The notes under the pieces are model-generated. The model was not told the origin of the DNA. It saw only the letters and a list, made by a program, of their open reading frames with translations, and did no database searches. Source: CAMFLJ01 sp963702555 (GTDB lineage Bacteria; Actinomycetota; Acidimicrobiia; Acidimicrobiales; Acidimicrobilacustridaceae). Taken from it: 64,000 nt of DNA. The stretch lies in assembly GCA_963702555.1 (NCBI GenBank), contig CAVPCW010000013.1, positions 1 to 64,000 on the forward strand, given 5' to 3'. Made by a program: the position numbers and the translations under genes. Shown in pieces: positions 10,534 through 20,920 of the stretch. The first letter of the stretch is position 1. Each line of letters starts with the position of its first letter.

Positions 10534-10725
10534 TCAGCGGCGGTCGCGCCGGTCGTCACGTCGGTCGTCGCGGCGGTCATCGCCGTCGCGGCGGTCGTCT
10601 CGTCGGTCACGACGGCGACCGACGCCGTGGGCGACGACCGCGGCCGTGCCGACCGTGGCGGCAGTGCGGGCGACAGGGGCGCCGACGACGCCTCGTCGCA
10701 TGGCTCGTGCTGGTCGCAGCGGCAT
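10534..10725 (-). CDS. Small basic protein with an Arg/Asp-repeat tail
   Basis: 63 residues. A GAPVARTAATVGTAAVVAHG hydrophobic stretch is followed by a tail of RRD/RDD repeats built on tandem CGTCG-type DNA. It starts 2 bp after the stop of the DUF6325 gene, with GGAGCC just upstream. Pairs of a DUF6325 gene with a short protein of this shape recur in actinobacteria, as I remember them. The single hydrophobic segment could sit in the membrane. The repeat tail is prone to length change. Function unknown. Confidence 0.6.
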   Translation of the reverse strand: MPLRPARAMRRGVVGAPVARTAATVGTAAVVAHGVGRRRDRRDDRRDGDDRRDDRRDDRRDRR

Positions 10726-10726
10726 C

Positions 10727-11176
10727 TCAGGCTCCTTCGTTCAGTTCGGCCTCGATGGAGGCGGCGATGGCTTGGATGGGAATGCGGCCGTTGGCGATGA
10801 GCTGGCCGCCGGCGCGCCGGGCCGCCGAGGCGAACGGGGCCGCCCAGGCGTTCTCCCACACGAGGACACCGGCGACGCTGCCCGGCTCCATCGCCGCGGC
10901 GAGGTGCGCGACGTCCTCCTCGGCGAGGATCTCGGCGATCTCGGTCTCCAAGGCCCGGAGCTCGTCGACCCCTTCGAGGTCGTCGATCTCCATCGCCTCG
11001 ATGGAGCCGTCGGCGTTCTTCTGGATGATCAGGAGGTCGAGCAGGCGGATGGTGCCTGTGTCGACCAGAGCGGCGAGGGCGGCTGCCATCTCACCGTTGA
11101 AGTTCGATTCGCCCTCGGGGAACTCGACGACGAGGTAGTCGACCGGTCCCATCTCGTCGATGTCGGGTTCAGTCAT
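10727..11176 (-). CDS. DUF6325 family protein
   Basis: 149 residues, acidic and without membrane spans. It opens with MGPVDYLVVEFPEG and has LVDTGTIRLLDLLIIQKNADGS, typical of this actinobacterial family; the middle is Glu/Asp-rich and the tail holds RIPIQAIAASIEAEL. Family members are often annotated as membrane-associated or stress proteins, but no activity is established. The gene heads a short minus-strand run with the basic protein, rhodanese and DszB-like genes. The ribosome site GAGGA lies seven bases before ATG 11176. Confidence 0.75.
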   Translation of the reverse strand: MTEPDIDEMGPVDYLVVEFPEGESNFNGEMAAALAALVDTGTIRLLDLLIIQKNADGSIEAMEIDDLEGVDELRALETEIAEILAEEDVAHLAAAMEPGSVAGVLVWENAWAAPFASAARRAGGQLIANGRIPIQAIAASIEAELNEGA

Positions 11177-11273
11177 TCGAGCGTCCTCTCGGCCTGCGGC
11201 ACGTTGCCAAAGTGATCGTGCGACGACACGACCGCGGGCGTATCACCCACGTGGGATGGTTCTCGAGAGGCCG

Positions 11274-12872
11274 TCAGCCGAAGTCGACGCCGTCGAGCGG
11301 AGCGGCGGGGGTGATGTCGGGGAGTCGCAGCATGCGCAGCGAGTTGGCGAGCCCGAGGAGCGCGGCGATGGCGGGGACGAGGAGCGCGACCTGAAGGGAG
11401 AGGTTGCGGGCGTCGGTGTTGATGGAGAGGACCGCGTCCTGCACGTCCTGGGGCTCGTCGGCGATCTGTTGTTGGAGCTGGGTGTTGCTCATGACCTCCG
11501 CGTCGGTGTTCAGCTCGGTCGCGATCTGCTGTTGTTGGGCCGGCGGGATGACCGTGCTGTTCTCGGTCATGTTCGTGAAGCTGAGGGCGAGCGCCCAGAG
11601 CATGAGGCCACCGGCGAGCGCGAGCCCGAACGACAGGCCGAAGGAGCCAGAGGCGGAGTTCACTCCTGCGGCCTCGCTGATGCGGTCCTCGGAGATGGGG
11701 GCGAGGGTGAAGTTGTTCAACTGGGAGACCAGCAGGCCGAGCCCGGAGCCCGTGATCAGCAGTGGGATGACCAGGTACCAACCCGAGTCGATTCGGGGCA
11801 CCAGGGGGATGATGGCGGTCATCCCCACCGCTGCGAGCGCGAAGCCGGCCAACACGATGCGGGCGGGGCGACGCTTGCCGGCCTTCTTCCCGGCGAGCAT
11901 CGCCATGCCGAACATGGACAACGACAGTGGTGCCAGGCAGAGACCGGTCTGCATTGCGTTGTATTCCAGGGTCATCTGGAGGAACAGCGGCAGGGCGATC
12001 ATGGCCCCGCCCAGGGTGATGTTCTGCAGCATCTGCTGGGAGATGCCGATCCTGAAGTTCAGGTGCCGGAACAGGTCCGGGTCCAACAAGGTGGGCTTTC
12101 CGTGGCGCTTGCGTCGGACGAGCCAGTAGGCGAGCACGGCGAGCGCGACAGCACCGACGGCCATCAAGAGGCCGACGAACTCGCCACCCTCCTGCCACAC
12201 GAGGATCCCGAGCACCAGGCCGCCCATGCCGACAACCGACAAGACGGCGCCGACCAGGTCGACCTGGCGAGGGCCGGTGTAGGGCACGTCCTTGACCAGG
12301 CGGATCTGGGAGAGGATCACGGCGATGATGACCACCTCGAGGCCGAAGCCGACCCGCCACGAAAGGTAGGTGGTGACGAACCCGCCGAGGAGCGGGCCGA
12401 TGGCGGCGGCGATGGCCGCGGCGGCACCGACCAGCGCGTAGGTCTTCTTCTGCGCTGCCCCTTCGAAGTTGCCGTGGATCAGCGACTGCATCGCCGGGAG
12501 CAACAGGGACGCGCCGAGTCCGCCGATGATGGCCCAGAAGATGATGACGGCGGTGAGGCTCTGGGCCAGGGTCATGGCCAGCGCCCCGATCGCGTAGGCG
12601 GCCAGGCCGAGCACGTAGGCCCGCCGGCGACCCATGAGGTCGCCCATCTTGGAGTTGATCAGGATGAACGCCGCCGAGACGAGCGCCTCGAGCGCGATAG
12701 CGGACTGGACGCCGCTGGCGGTGGTGTCGAGATCCTTCACCACCGCAGAGATCGACACGTTCATCAGCGACGTGTCGACGACGAGCACGAACATCGCCAT
12801 GGCCAGGAGGAGGGCCAACCGTGGATTGCCCTTGTCGGCCTCGGCCGTGTCGGTTTCTGGTTCTGCAGCCAC
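11274..12872 (-). CDS. MFS transporter, DHA2 (EmrB/QacA) drug:proton antiporter type
   Basis: 532 residues from GTG 12872, which follows AGGAG by seven bases; upstream in-frame codons are translation of other sequence. About 14 hydrophobic spans are seen. Span 1 has FVLVVDTSLMNVSISAV, then GDLMGRRRAYVLG is the loop 2-3 motif A and GPLLGGFVTTYLSWR is the antiporter motif C. A hydrophilic stretch rich in Gln near residues 460-500 precedes the last span. The family exports amphipathic compounds at the cost of the proton gradient; the substrate is not predictable. The SulP gene lies 50 bp upstream on the same strand. Confidence 0.88.
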   Translation of the reverse strand: MAAEPETDTAEADKGNPRLALLLAMAMFVLVVDTSLMNVSISAVVKDLDTTASGVQSAIALEALVSAAFILINSKMGDLMGRRRAYVLGLAAYAIGALAMTLAQSLTAVIIFWAIIGGLGASLLLPAMQSLIHGNFEGAAQKKTYALVGAAAAIAAAIGPLLGGFVTTYLSWRVGFGLEVVIIAVILSQIRLVKDVPYTGPRQVDLVGAVLSVVGMGGLVLGILVWQEGGEFVGLLMAVGAVALAVLAYWLVRRKRHGKPTLLDPDLFRHLNFRIGISQQMLQNITLGGAMIALPLFLQMTLEYNAMQTGLCLAPLSLSMFGMAMLAGKKAGKRRPARIVLAGFALAAVGMTAIIPLVPRIDSGWYLVIPLLITGSGLGLLVSQLNNFTLAPISEDRISEAAGVNSASGSFGLSFGLALAGGLMLWALALSFTNMTENSTVIPPAQQQQIATELNTDAEVMSNTQLQQQIADEPQDVQDAVLSINTDARNLSLQVALLVPAIAALLGLANSLRMLRLPDITPAAPLDGVDFG

Positions 12873-12922
12873 GGATGGCTCCTGTCGGTTGCGTGGGAGG
12901 TCGGCCCGTGCAGGGTCGTGTC

Positions 12923-14695
12923 TCAGTCGGTGTCGGGGCTGATGTCGGCGAGCGCCTGATCGAGGCTGGGGTAGAAGTGCTCGCGGTCGAGGGTGGTGTG
13001 CAGGCCGTAGCGGAGGACGAGGTCCTGTAGGCGGTCGCGCAGCTCGGCGAAGGCGAGGTGAACGCCGTTGGCGTTGAGCTCCTCGTCGAGGTCGCGCAGC
13101 ATGTCGGCGGCGGTGACGTCGATGTCGGTGACGGCTTCGCACTGCAGGACCACCCAGCCGGGCTGGCTGTCCCGGACGAGAGCTCTGACCTGGTCGCGGA
13201 ACTGGCCGCTGTTGGCGAAGAAGAGCGGGGCCTCCCAGCGGAACACCACGACGCCTGGCAGTTGACGGGCATCCGGATAGACCTTCGTGCTGTGCCAGCC
13301 GCTGAGCTCGGGCACCTCGCCGAGCACGGCACCGTGGGGCCACCAGCTGCGCCGGAAGAAGAGGAGCACGGCCAACACGATGGCGATGACGATGCCCTGC
13401 AGCACGCCGAAGAAGATGACGCCGCCGGCGGCGACGAGGCTGATGGCCAGGGCCGACGGTCGGATGGTGGCGTAGCGGCGCAGCACTCCCAGATCCATGA
13501 GCGAGAGGGCGGCGGAGATGACCACGGCGGCGAGGGCGGCCTGGGGCAGGTCGGCGAGCAGGCCGCTGAAGGCGAGCAACAAGAGGGCGACGAGTCCGGC
13601 TCCGACCAGCCCGGTGGCCTGGGTCTTCGCGCCCGCCTGGTCGGCCACCGCGGTGCGAGAGCCGCTCACCGAGACGGCGAAGCCCTGGAAGAGCCCGGCG
13701 GCGACGTTGGCGAGGCCGACGCCGACCATCTCCTGGTCGGGCTTCACCTCGTCACCGTGGCGAGCGGCGAAGCTGCTGGAGGTGGCGATGGTGTCGGTGA
13801 GCGACACCATCGTGATGCCGACCGCGCCGACGAGGAGGGCGCCGACGTCCTGCCAGTTCGTGAAGGGCAGCGCCGGCGTGGGCACCCCTTGAGGCAGCAC
13901 GCCGACGGTGGTGACGCCGTGCGAGGCCAGGTCGAACACGGCCGATGCGACGGTGGCGCCGACGACGGCGACCAGCACGGCGGGGATTCGCCCGGTGATG
14001 CGAGGCAGGACGAGCAGCACGACCAACACGGCCATCCCGGTGACGAGGGTGGCGGTGTTGCGGCCGTCGAGCCCCTGGAAGAAGGCCCTGAGCTCGTTCA
14101 GGAAGCCGTCAGCGTCGGTCGAGAACCCGAAGAGCTTGGGGAGCTGGCCGACGATGATGGTGACGGCCAGCCCGTTGAGGTAGCCGACCCGGATCTCGCT
14201 GGAGAGCAGGTCGGCGACGAAACCCAGGCGGGCAACGCCGAGACCGACCTCGATGAGCCCGACGAGGATGGCGAGCATGCCCGCGAGCGTGATCGCGCTC
14301 GCCGGGTCGTTCGTGACGACCAGGGGGACGATGGCAGCGAGGATCAGCGGCGAGACCGACGAGTCCGGCCCCAGCACGAGCACCTTCGACGGTCCGAAGA
14401 TCGCGTAGGCCACCAGGCAGGCGATGGTCGTGTAGAGCCCGGTGACCGGCGGCAGACCGGCCAGCTCGGCATAGGCCATCCCCTGGGGCACGAGGATCGC
14501 GGCCAGCACGACCCCGGCCACTACATCGGGACGAAGCCACGCCCGGTGGTACCCGCGCAGCGTCACGAGACCGGGAGCCCATCGTGAGAACACCCCCTCG
14601 GCGGCTTCGGTCACTGGTCGCGGGCTCGCGGTTGCACTGGTAGGCCCCTGCCTACCGTCCACCGGCTCCGCCGCCTCAGGCGCGTCGTTCGACAT
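12923..14695 (-). CDS. SulP/SLC26 family anion permease with STAS domain
   Basis: 590 residues from ATG 14695 (a TTG nine bases earlier is possible). The N-terminal membrane domain has VVLAAILVPQGMAYAELAGLPPVTGLY, the SulP signature, and about 12 spans to residue 430. The C-terminal cytoplasmic STAS domain starts near VVVFRWEAPLFFANSGQF and has VLQCEAVTDIDVTAADML. Transport of sulfate or another oxyanion such as bicarbonate is usual. The gene overlaps the end of the upstream membrane-protein gene by about 20 bp, so translation is probably coupled. Nearness to rhodanese and a DszB-like gene favours a sulfur oxyanion substrate (inference). Confidence 0.9.
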   Translation of the reverse strand: MSNDAPEAAEPVDGRQGPTSATASPRPVTEAAEGVFSRWAPGLVTLRGYHRAWLRPDVVAGVVLAAILVPQGMAYAELAGLPPVTGLYTTIACLVAYAIFGPSKVLVLGPDSSVSPLILAAIVPLVVTNDPASAITLAGMLAILVGLIEVGLGVARLGFVADLLSSEIRVGYLNGLAVTIIVGQLPKLFGFSTDADGFLNELRAFFQGLDGRNTATLVTGMAVLVVLLVLPRITGRIPAVLVAVVGATVASAVFDLASHGVTTVGVLPQGVPTPALPFTNWQDVGALLVGAVGITMVSLTDTIATSSSFAARHGDEVKPDQEMVGVGLANVAAGLFQGFAVSVSGSRTAVADQAGAKTQATGLVGAGLVALLLLAFSGLLADLPQAALAAVVISAALSLMDLGVLRRYATIRPSALAISLVAAGGVIFFGVLQGIVIAIVLAVLLFFRRSWWPHGAVLGEVPELSGWHSTKVYPDARQLPGVVVFRWEAPLFFANSGQFRDQVRALVRDSQPGWVVLQCEAVTDIDVTAADMLRDLDEELNANGVHLAFAELRDRLQDLVLRYGLHTTLDREHFYPSLDQALADISPDTD

Positions 14696-15353
14696 CGCGA
14701 CCAACCGTCGGGCGGATCAGCAGGTGGACGCTGAGCACGAGCACCCACAGCGGGAACAGCATCTGGACCCAGGCGAAACGTTCGACCGTGAGCAGCAGGA
14801 TCACCGCCACGAGGACGCTGACGGCGGCCAGCCACCTCGGCATGATCCGAAGTCGTACACCGATGGCCGTGGTGGACAGGGTGAAGGCCCCTGCCATGCG
14901 CATGGCGTAGACGTTGAGCACCTGATGGCTCGTCGAGCGACCGAGGCGCCACATCTCCGATGACATCTCGGTGGGTCGGCGCCAGGCCTCCGTGGCGATG
15001 AGCGCACCGGCCACGGCGGCGGCGACGAACAGCATCGCGACGAACAGCAGGCCGGTGCCCAGGAAGACGGTCGCGAAGAATTTGTCCTCCTCGGCCCCGA
15101 TCCGATCGCGCACGACGCCGATGAACCAGAGGAAGGCGAGGCCGGCGAATGGCACGAGGTTCAGTGCCACCACCACCGAGGTCCGGCGCCACGAGTCGTC
15201 GAGCCAGGTCGGGGCATCGGCTGGATCGCCCGGGACGGCCACGCGCAACAGGACGAGGGCGGCACCGAGCAACAGGGCGAACGCCACCCCGGCGATCGCC
15301 GCGGCTCGCGGCGTGCGCAACGACGCCCTGGTGATCTCCGACGGGCCGGTCAT
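14676..15353 (-). CDS. Polytopic membrane protein of unknown function
   Basis: 225 residues with five or six spans: an N-terminal anchor (IAGVAFALLLGAALVLL), then VVVALNLVPFAGLAFLWFIGVV, a span near VFLGTGLLFVAMLFVAAAVAGAL, and two C-terminal spans. The conserved-looking acidic loop RDRIGAEEDKFFATVF follows span 2. Similar proteins occur in actinobacteria without an assigned role. The last codons overlap the start of the SulP gene, so the two are probably made together and the protein may assist anion transport (inference). Confidence 0.7.
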   Translation of the reverse strand: MTGPSEITRASLRTPRAAAIAGVAFALLLGAALVLLRVAVPGDPADAPTWLDDSWRRTSVVVALNLVPFAGLAFLWFIGVVRDRIGAEEDKFFATVFLGTGLLFVAMLFVAAAVAGALIATEAWRRPTEMSSEMWRLGRSTSHQVLNVYAMRMAGAFTLSTTAIGVRLRIMPRWLAAVSVLVAVILLLTVERFAWVQMLFPLWVLVLSVHLLIRPTVGRDVERRA

Positions 15354-15484
15354 GATTCCCGATCACGGCGAGTCACGAGGTCACCGGCAAGCGGCTGGGG
15401 ATGCGCAGCATCCGACCAGAATGGACCGGGAGACCTGTCGCCGCCATCGCCCGTCTGGGGTGACTCCGGGAGGACTGCCTGCGG

Positions 15485-18110
15485 TCAGAGCAGACCGAGT
15501 TCAGTGGCGCGCCTCACAGCCTCGTCGCGGTCGGCCACATCGAGCTTGCGGTAGATGCTCCGCAGGTGGGACTTGAGGGTGTTGGCCGAGATGTACAGCG
15601 ACGCGGCAACCTCGTGGTTGCGGGCGCGGCCCGGGAGGCAGGCCAGGATCTCGAGCTCGCGGGCGGTCAGCGGTTCGATCAGGTGGGCGAGCGCGTCCCT
15701 TCGGGCATCGAGCGACAATCGCTGTCCGCTGAGCAGAGGCTTCAGCAGGGTGCCGTTCGACCACGGACCCTGCCGGACCATGTCGACGGCCGCCGGGGCT
15801 TCGAGGAAGGGCCAGCGGAGCTGCTCGGTCTCCGCCAGGGCGATGGCCTCTCCGATCGCCGCCCGCGAGAGATCGCGCTCCCCTTCCGCGTCGAGCACGA
15901 TGGTCCACCGGAGCAACCGGGCAACATGGGCCTGGAGGTCCTCCTGTTCCGGACTCCAGCGCTCGAGAGATCGCCGGGCGGAGTCCCGGTCGCCGACGCT
16001 GAGAGCGACGTCGACCTGCGCTGCCGCCAGGCCCGGACACCCGGAAGATGTGTCGATGATCGCCGCGGCCGACTCGATCTCCCCCGCCTGCAGACGCAGA
16101 TGGACCTGGAAAGCGCTGTTCGCTCCGGCCACCAGCGGCGGCTCCACCACGCATGCCGAGGGCTCGCGAAGGAGTGCGAGCGCTCGGCGCGGGCCATCGG
16201 TGAGGGCAATGACTCGGGCCGCCAGGGCACGGTGCAGATCGATGAAGACGAAGCTCGAGCGTCGGTACCGGTTCTGGTCGGCCGCGAAGGAGAGGTGGGT
16301 CGCCGCCTCGTCGAGCTCGAGCCGATTGAGGTGGACCAACGCGAGCGCGAGCCGGGAGCTCGTCACCGCCTCGTGGTGGATGGCGCCGAAGCGCTCGGCG
16401 ATTCCGATGGCCCCCGTCGCGAGCGACGAAGCCTCGCTGGAGTGGCCACCCCACGCCCTGACCAGGGACAGGGCGCCGAGCAGGTAGACCCGCCACATCG
16501 GATAGTCACAGCCCGGACGGCTCAATCCCCCCCGCAACAGCTCGGTGCTGGTGGTGAGGTCACCGAGAACGAAGTGGGCCCAGGCCTCGCCGTAGATGCC
16601 CATCACCTCGACCGAGTCACGGCCGCCCAGGCCGAGGAAGTCGATGACCTCTTCTGCGTCCGCAAGCGGGAGGTTGTCCCGGACGAAGCCCGCGGACTTG
16701 ATGCACTCCTCGGGCGAGAGCTCGCGGAACACCAGGAGCGAGTGCAGGGCCGCTGCGGCCAGGCTCTCACCGAGCGACAGGTCCCGCCGCCGCATGAGGT
16801 GCCGATGGGTCTCCGCCGCGGCGGCCGAGTCGTCGGCTGCGATCTGGGCGGCCAGGAGGTTGATCGAGACCGCGGCCGCAGCATCGGGGTCCTGATCGAC
16901 GATGGTTCCCAGCCATCTCACGAGGGTCGCCGACTCCCCTCGCTCGAACCACTGGTGGCCTTCGCTGGAGATGACCCCGAACGCCTCGCCGTGATCGCCC
17001 GCGTCGAGGAGGTGGTCGACCGCATCCATGGTGTGCCCGTGGTCGAGCAACCATCGCGCCGCGGTGCGGTGCAGCTCACGGACCTGCGCCGGCTCGTCCC
17101 TCCGCAACCGGTAGCGCAGCAGGTCGGCGAAGAGGTGGTGGTAGCGGTAGCGCTCCTCTCCATCGAGGCGCACCAGGAACAGCGATCGCCGCTCGAGCTC
17201 CTCGATCATCGTCCGGGCCGAGCTCTCCCCGCTGACCGCCTCACACAGCTCCGGCGTGAACCACTCCAGGATCGCCGTGCGCAAGAGGAACCGGCACACC
17301 GTTGGGTCCTGTTGATCGACCACCTCCTCGAGGAGGTACTCACCGATCGATCGGTCGCTTCCCGTGACCGTGTCGATCACCCGGTCGGGGTCGTCGGCAT
17401 CCTGGAGCGAGATCCCCGCCAACTGCAGGCCGGCCGCCCAGCCGTCGGTGCGGTCGACGAGCCGTACGACCTGGTCGGTGGAGAGCGACTGGCCCGACAC
17501 CGTGTTCAGCATCTCCTGACCGTGCGGCACGTCGAACGCGAGATCCTGCCCCCGCAGCTCCACGAGCCGACCGTCCATGCGCATGGGCGTGAGCACCCAG
17601 GGCGGGTCCCACCGGCTCGTGACGATCAACCGAACCTGTGGCGGGAGAGCCAGCGCCAGACTGCCCAGGTCCGACACCAGACCCTGCGAGGAGAGCCGGT
17701 GGAGGTCCTCGACCACCAGCACGATGTCTCGATCGAGTTCGGAGAACCGCTCGACGATCGTGTCCACCAGAATGGACCCCAGCCTCGATCCGCCGACGGG
17801 GACGAGGTCGACGAGATCCGCCAGCAGGCCCGGGACGATGGTGTCCCCGGCGTCGACCAGGCTCCTGACGAACAGCACGGCATCGTCGTGGCGGGAATCG
17901 ACGTTCGACCCACACGACATGATCTGGAACGACCTCGGCCGCCCACTGGCGTACGAGCACGGACTTGCCCGCTCCCGCGGCCGCGATGATCAGCGCAGTG
18001 CCACCCCGCGGCGTGCGTTCGACCTTCCGGACGAGCGGCGCACGACGGACCGATCGGCCCGGCAGCCACGGCGAAGGCAGGTCGACACGGTCCGGCGGCA
18101 TACGGGCCAT
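15485..18110 (-). CDS. MalT-like LuxR-family ATP-dependent regulator, one frameshift
   Basis: About 870 residues from ATG 18110. The N-terminus has LIIAAAGAGKSVLVRQW, a Walker A loop of a STAND ATPase. After a frame jump near 17910 the frame is open to 15485, with IVLVVEDLHRL as Walker B and RLIVTSRWDPPW as sensor. A long helical TPR-like middle follows. The C-terminal LuxR helix-turn-helix reads LTARELEILACLPGRARNHE, then ISANTLKSHLRSIYRKLDV. Regulators of this build bind a small inducer and ATP and then activate promoters. The gene follows the 66-residue small gene by 58 bp. The frame jump is probably a one-base sequencing error, since both sides are well formed. Confidence 0.88.
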
Positions 18111-18168
18111 GGTCTCACCCTCAGACCGCCCTGGGCTCGTCAAGACGCCGGAAGCCGGCGGCGACCTC

Positions 18169-18369
18169 TCACTCGACCCGGTGCACATCGACGATGGACA
18201 CGTGGATGTCGTCGAGGCGCCGCAGGATCGAGTGGAGGTACGCCTGGTCCACCACGTCCCCCACGAGACGCGTGCGTCCATCAGCCAGAGGTTCGACCTC
18301 GAAACCCTCGACTGCGGTTCTCACGAGTGACCCGGCCGTGCCCTCGACAACGATCTCATAGCGACTCAT
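18169..18369 (-). CDS. Conserved small protein of unknown function, 66 aa
   Basis: The product begins MSRYEIVVEGTAGSLVRTAV and ends HSILRRLDDIHVSIVDVHRV. The pattern (beta strands, then a helix with VVDQAYLHSILRRL) recurs in small actinobacterial proteins next to regulators. There is no membrane span. It precedes the MalT-like gene on the same strand by 58 bp and is probably in the same transcript. A ferredoxin-like fold is possible. Its role is unknown. Confidence 0.65.
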   Translation of the reverse strand: MSRYEIVVEGTAGSLVRTAVEGFEVEPLADGRTRLVGDVVDQAYLHSILRRLDDIHVSIVDVHRVE

Positions 18370-18659
18370 CCCGACCCGTCCTCTCGCCGTCGACCGGAAA
18401 CGTACCGAGCAGGTGTCGGCGCCGCACCACCCGAGCCGGGTGATGCGGCCGGTGGGTGATGCGCCCGGCGACCGAGGTTCCCCGGCGACGAGGCCTCCCC
18501 ACTCGTGGTCCGTGGTCGTTTCACCCGCGAGGGATGAGGTGCCCCGTCGGGCCGAGGGCGACGATGCAGTCCTTCGACGACGTCCACAGGCTGCGAGACG
18601 AGGACCGCATGAACCCAGGCCCAGTCACGAGAGGTGCCTGGCGGCGCCGAGAGAACCCG

Positions 18660-19643
18660 ATGATCGGACGTTCGCCACACCCGGGCTCACGTCGGGCGCG
18701 CCGTCTGGTCCATGCCGTCGGCTTCCTCGCCAGTATCGCCGTCGTGGTGGCGGTGGCGGGATGCGGTGCGGAGCCCAGCGGCGCCGGGGCCCCACCGACG
18801 ACCGTGACCCCCATGGCGTGTGGCGCGACGCAGACGTTCAGCTACGCCGAGATGGCAGGTGTTGACCCGAACCAGATCAGCCTCGACGTCTACACGCCGC
18901 CGGCGACCGACGGCGCCTGCGCCGACCGCCCGCTGGTGGTCTGGGTCCACGGTGGGGGCTGGGCCGGCGGCGACAAGTCCGAGTTCATGGAGGACAAGAT
19001 CCCGTTGTTCAACGGCGCCGGCTTCGTGTTCGCCAGCGTCAACTACCGCCTGACCGACGAAACCCTCGTCCCTCCCTCGCCCCAGTACCCGGTGCACAAC
19101 GACGACACCGCTGCCTCCCTCGCCTGGCTGGTCGAGCACGCTGTCCAGATCGGAGCCGATCCGGAGCAGATTGCGGTGCTCGGTCACAGCGCTGGGGGCG
19201 GCATCACCGCCGCCATCAGCACCGACGAGCGGTACCTGGGTCGACTCGGCCTCCCGCTCGACATCATTCGATGCGCTGGGTCGATGGACGGCGAGGGGTA
19301 CGACGTCACCGCTGGGGCGACCACCTCTCCTCCGGAGTGGCAGCCGACCTACACCACGGCGTTCGGCACCGACCCGGCGGTCTGGGCGGATGCCTCTCCG
19401 ATCAACCACGTCGCCGCTGGCAAGGGGGTCCCGTCCTTCTTCATCGCCGCCCGAGGCATCGACTGGCGCGTCGAACAGCACCTCGCGTTCATCGCGGCCC
19501 TCGATCAGGCCGGCGTGCCGGTGACCGTGCTCGACTCACGAGAGCTTGAGCACGCCGATCTCACCACCCTCGTCGGAGCACCTGAGGACACCATCGTCAC
19601 CCCGGCACTCATGGAGTTCCTCGACGGTTGCTTCCCTCGATGA
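18660..19643 (+). CDS. Lipoprotein alpha/beta hydrolase (BD-FAE / carboxylesterase-like)
   Basis: About 327 residues from ATG 18660. A basic N-terminus is followed by VGFLASIAVVVAVAGC, a lipobox, so the protein should be an exported lipoprotein. The hydrolase domain has LVVWVHGGGWAGGDKSEF (oxyanion HGGGW motif), VLGHSAGGG (nucleophile elbow) and a late ELEHADL that may hold the triad His. The fold fits the hormone-sensitive-lipase/bile-acid-esterase-like group. ATG 18609 is an alternative start. It is divergent from the small 66-aa gene, with about 290 bp between, in which I see no other gene. Confidence 0.82.
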   Translation: MIGRSPHPGSRRARRLVHAVGFLASIAVVVAVAGCGAEPSGAGAPPTTVTPMACGATQTFSYAEMAGVDPNQISLDVYTPPATDGACADRPLVVWVHGGGWAGGDKSEFMEDKIPLFNGAGFVFASVNYRLTDETLVPPSPQYPVHNDDTAASLAWLVEHAVQIGADPEQIAVLGHSAGGGITAAISTDERYLGRLGLPLDIIRCAGSMDGEGYDVTAGATTSPPEWQPTYTTAFGTDPAVWADASPINHVAAGKGVPSFFIAARGIDWRVEQHLAFIAALDQAGVPVTVLDSRELEHADLTTLVGAPEDTIVTPALMEFLDGCFPR

Positions 19644-19799
19644 TCCTGACGCAACGCGGGGCGGCTCACCAAGGTCCACAGACCGGGCGAGAAATGGCTC
19701 CGCGGCACGACTGAGCCGTGGATCCGGTCTCACACAGGGCAAGTAACCTCGCAGGTGCCGTCGGCTCCGGGGTTTTCCGCCGCGAAGTCAGGCATCCCC

Positions 19800-19872
19800 G
19801 CCCTCGTAGCTCAGGGGATAGAGCGTCGGTTTCCTAAACCGTGCGTCGGAGGTTCGAGTCCTCCCGGGGGCG
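19800..19872 (+). tRNA. tRNA-Arg (anticodon CCT)
   Basis: A full cloverleaf can be drawn: acceptor GCCCTCG/CGGGGGC (one T-G pair), D stem GCTC/GAGC with loop AGGGGATA, anticodon stem TCGGT/ACCGT (outer T-T mismatch) with loop TTCCTAA, variable loop GCGTC, and T arm GGAGG TTCGAGT CCTCC. The discriminator is G, and CCA is not encoded. Confidence 0.93.
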
Positions 19873-19987
19873 CTTCAGGTCTGGTCGGGATCGGCCGTCG
19901 CCGGCTCTCCCCTGCTGCCGATGCAGTACGCGGGAAGCCTGCCGTGGGAGGACGACGCGGGCGGCGCGTCGGAGGATCGTGGACCCC

Positions 19988-20916
<929 letters not shown>

Positions 20917-20920
<4 letters not shown>

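Noticed and set aside
10534..10620. Tandem repeats as a CRISPR or satellite
   Set aside because: The CGTCG-type repeat is in frame and codes for the RDD tail of a small protein; no spacer structure.
13058..14587. A 509-codon plus-strand frame opposite the SulP gene
   Set aside because: Shadow of the SulP frame, low complexity (Asp/Gly/His), no ribosome site.
15566..17989. An 807-codon plus-strand frame opposite the MalT-like gene
   Set aside because: Composition is Arg/Gln/Glu-rich without any motif; it mirrors the codon structure of the real minus-strand gene.
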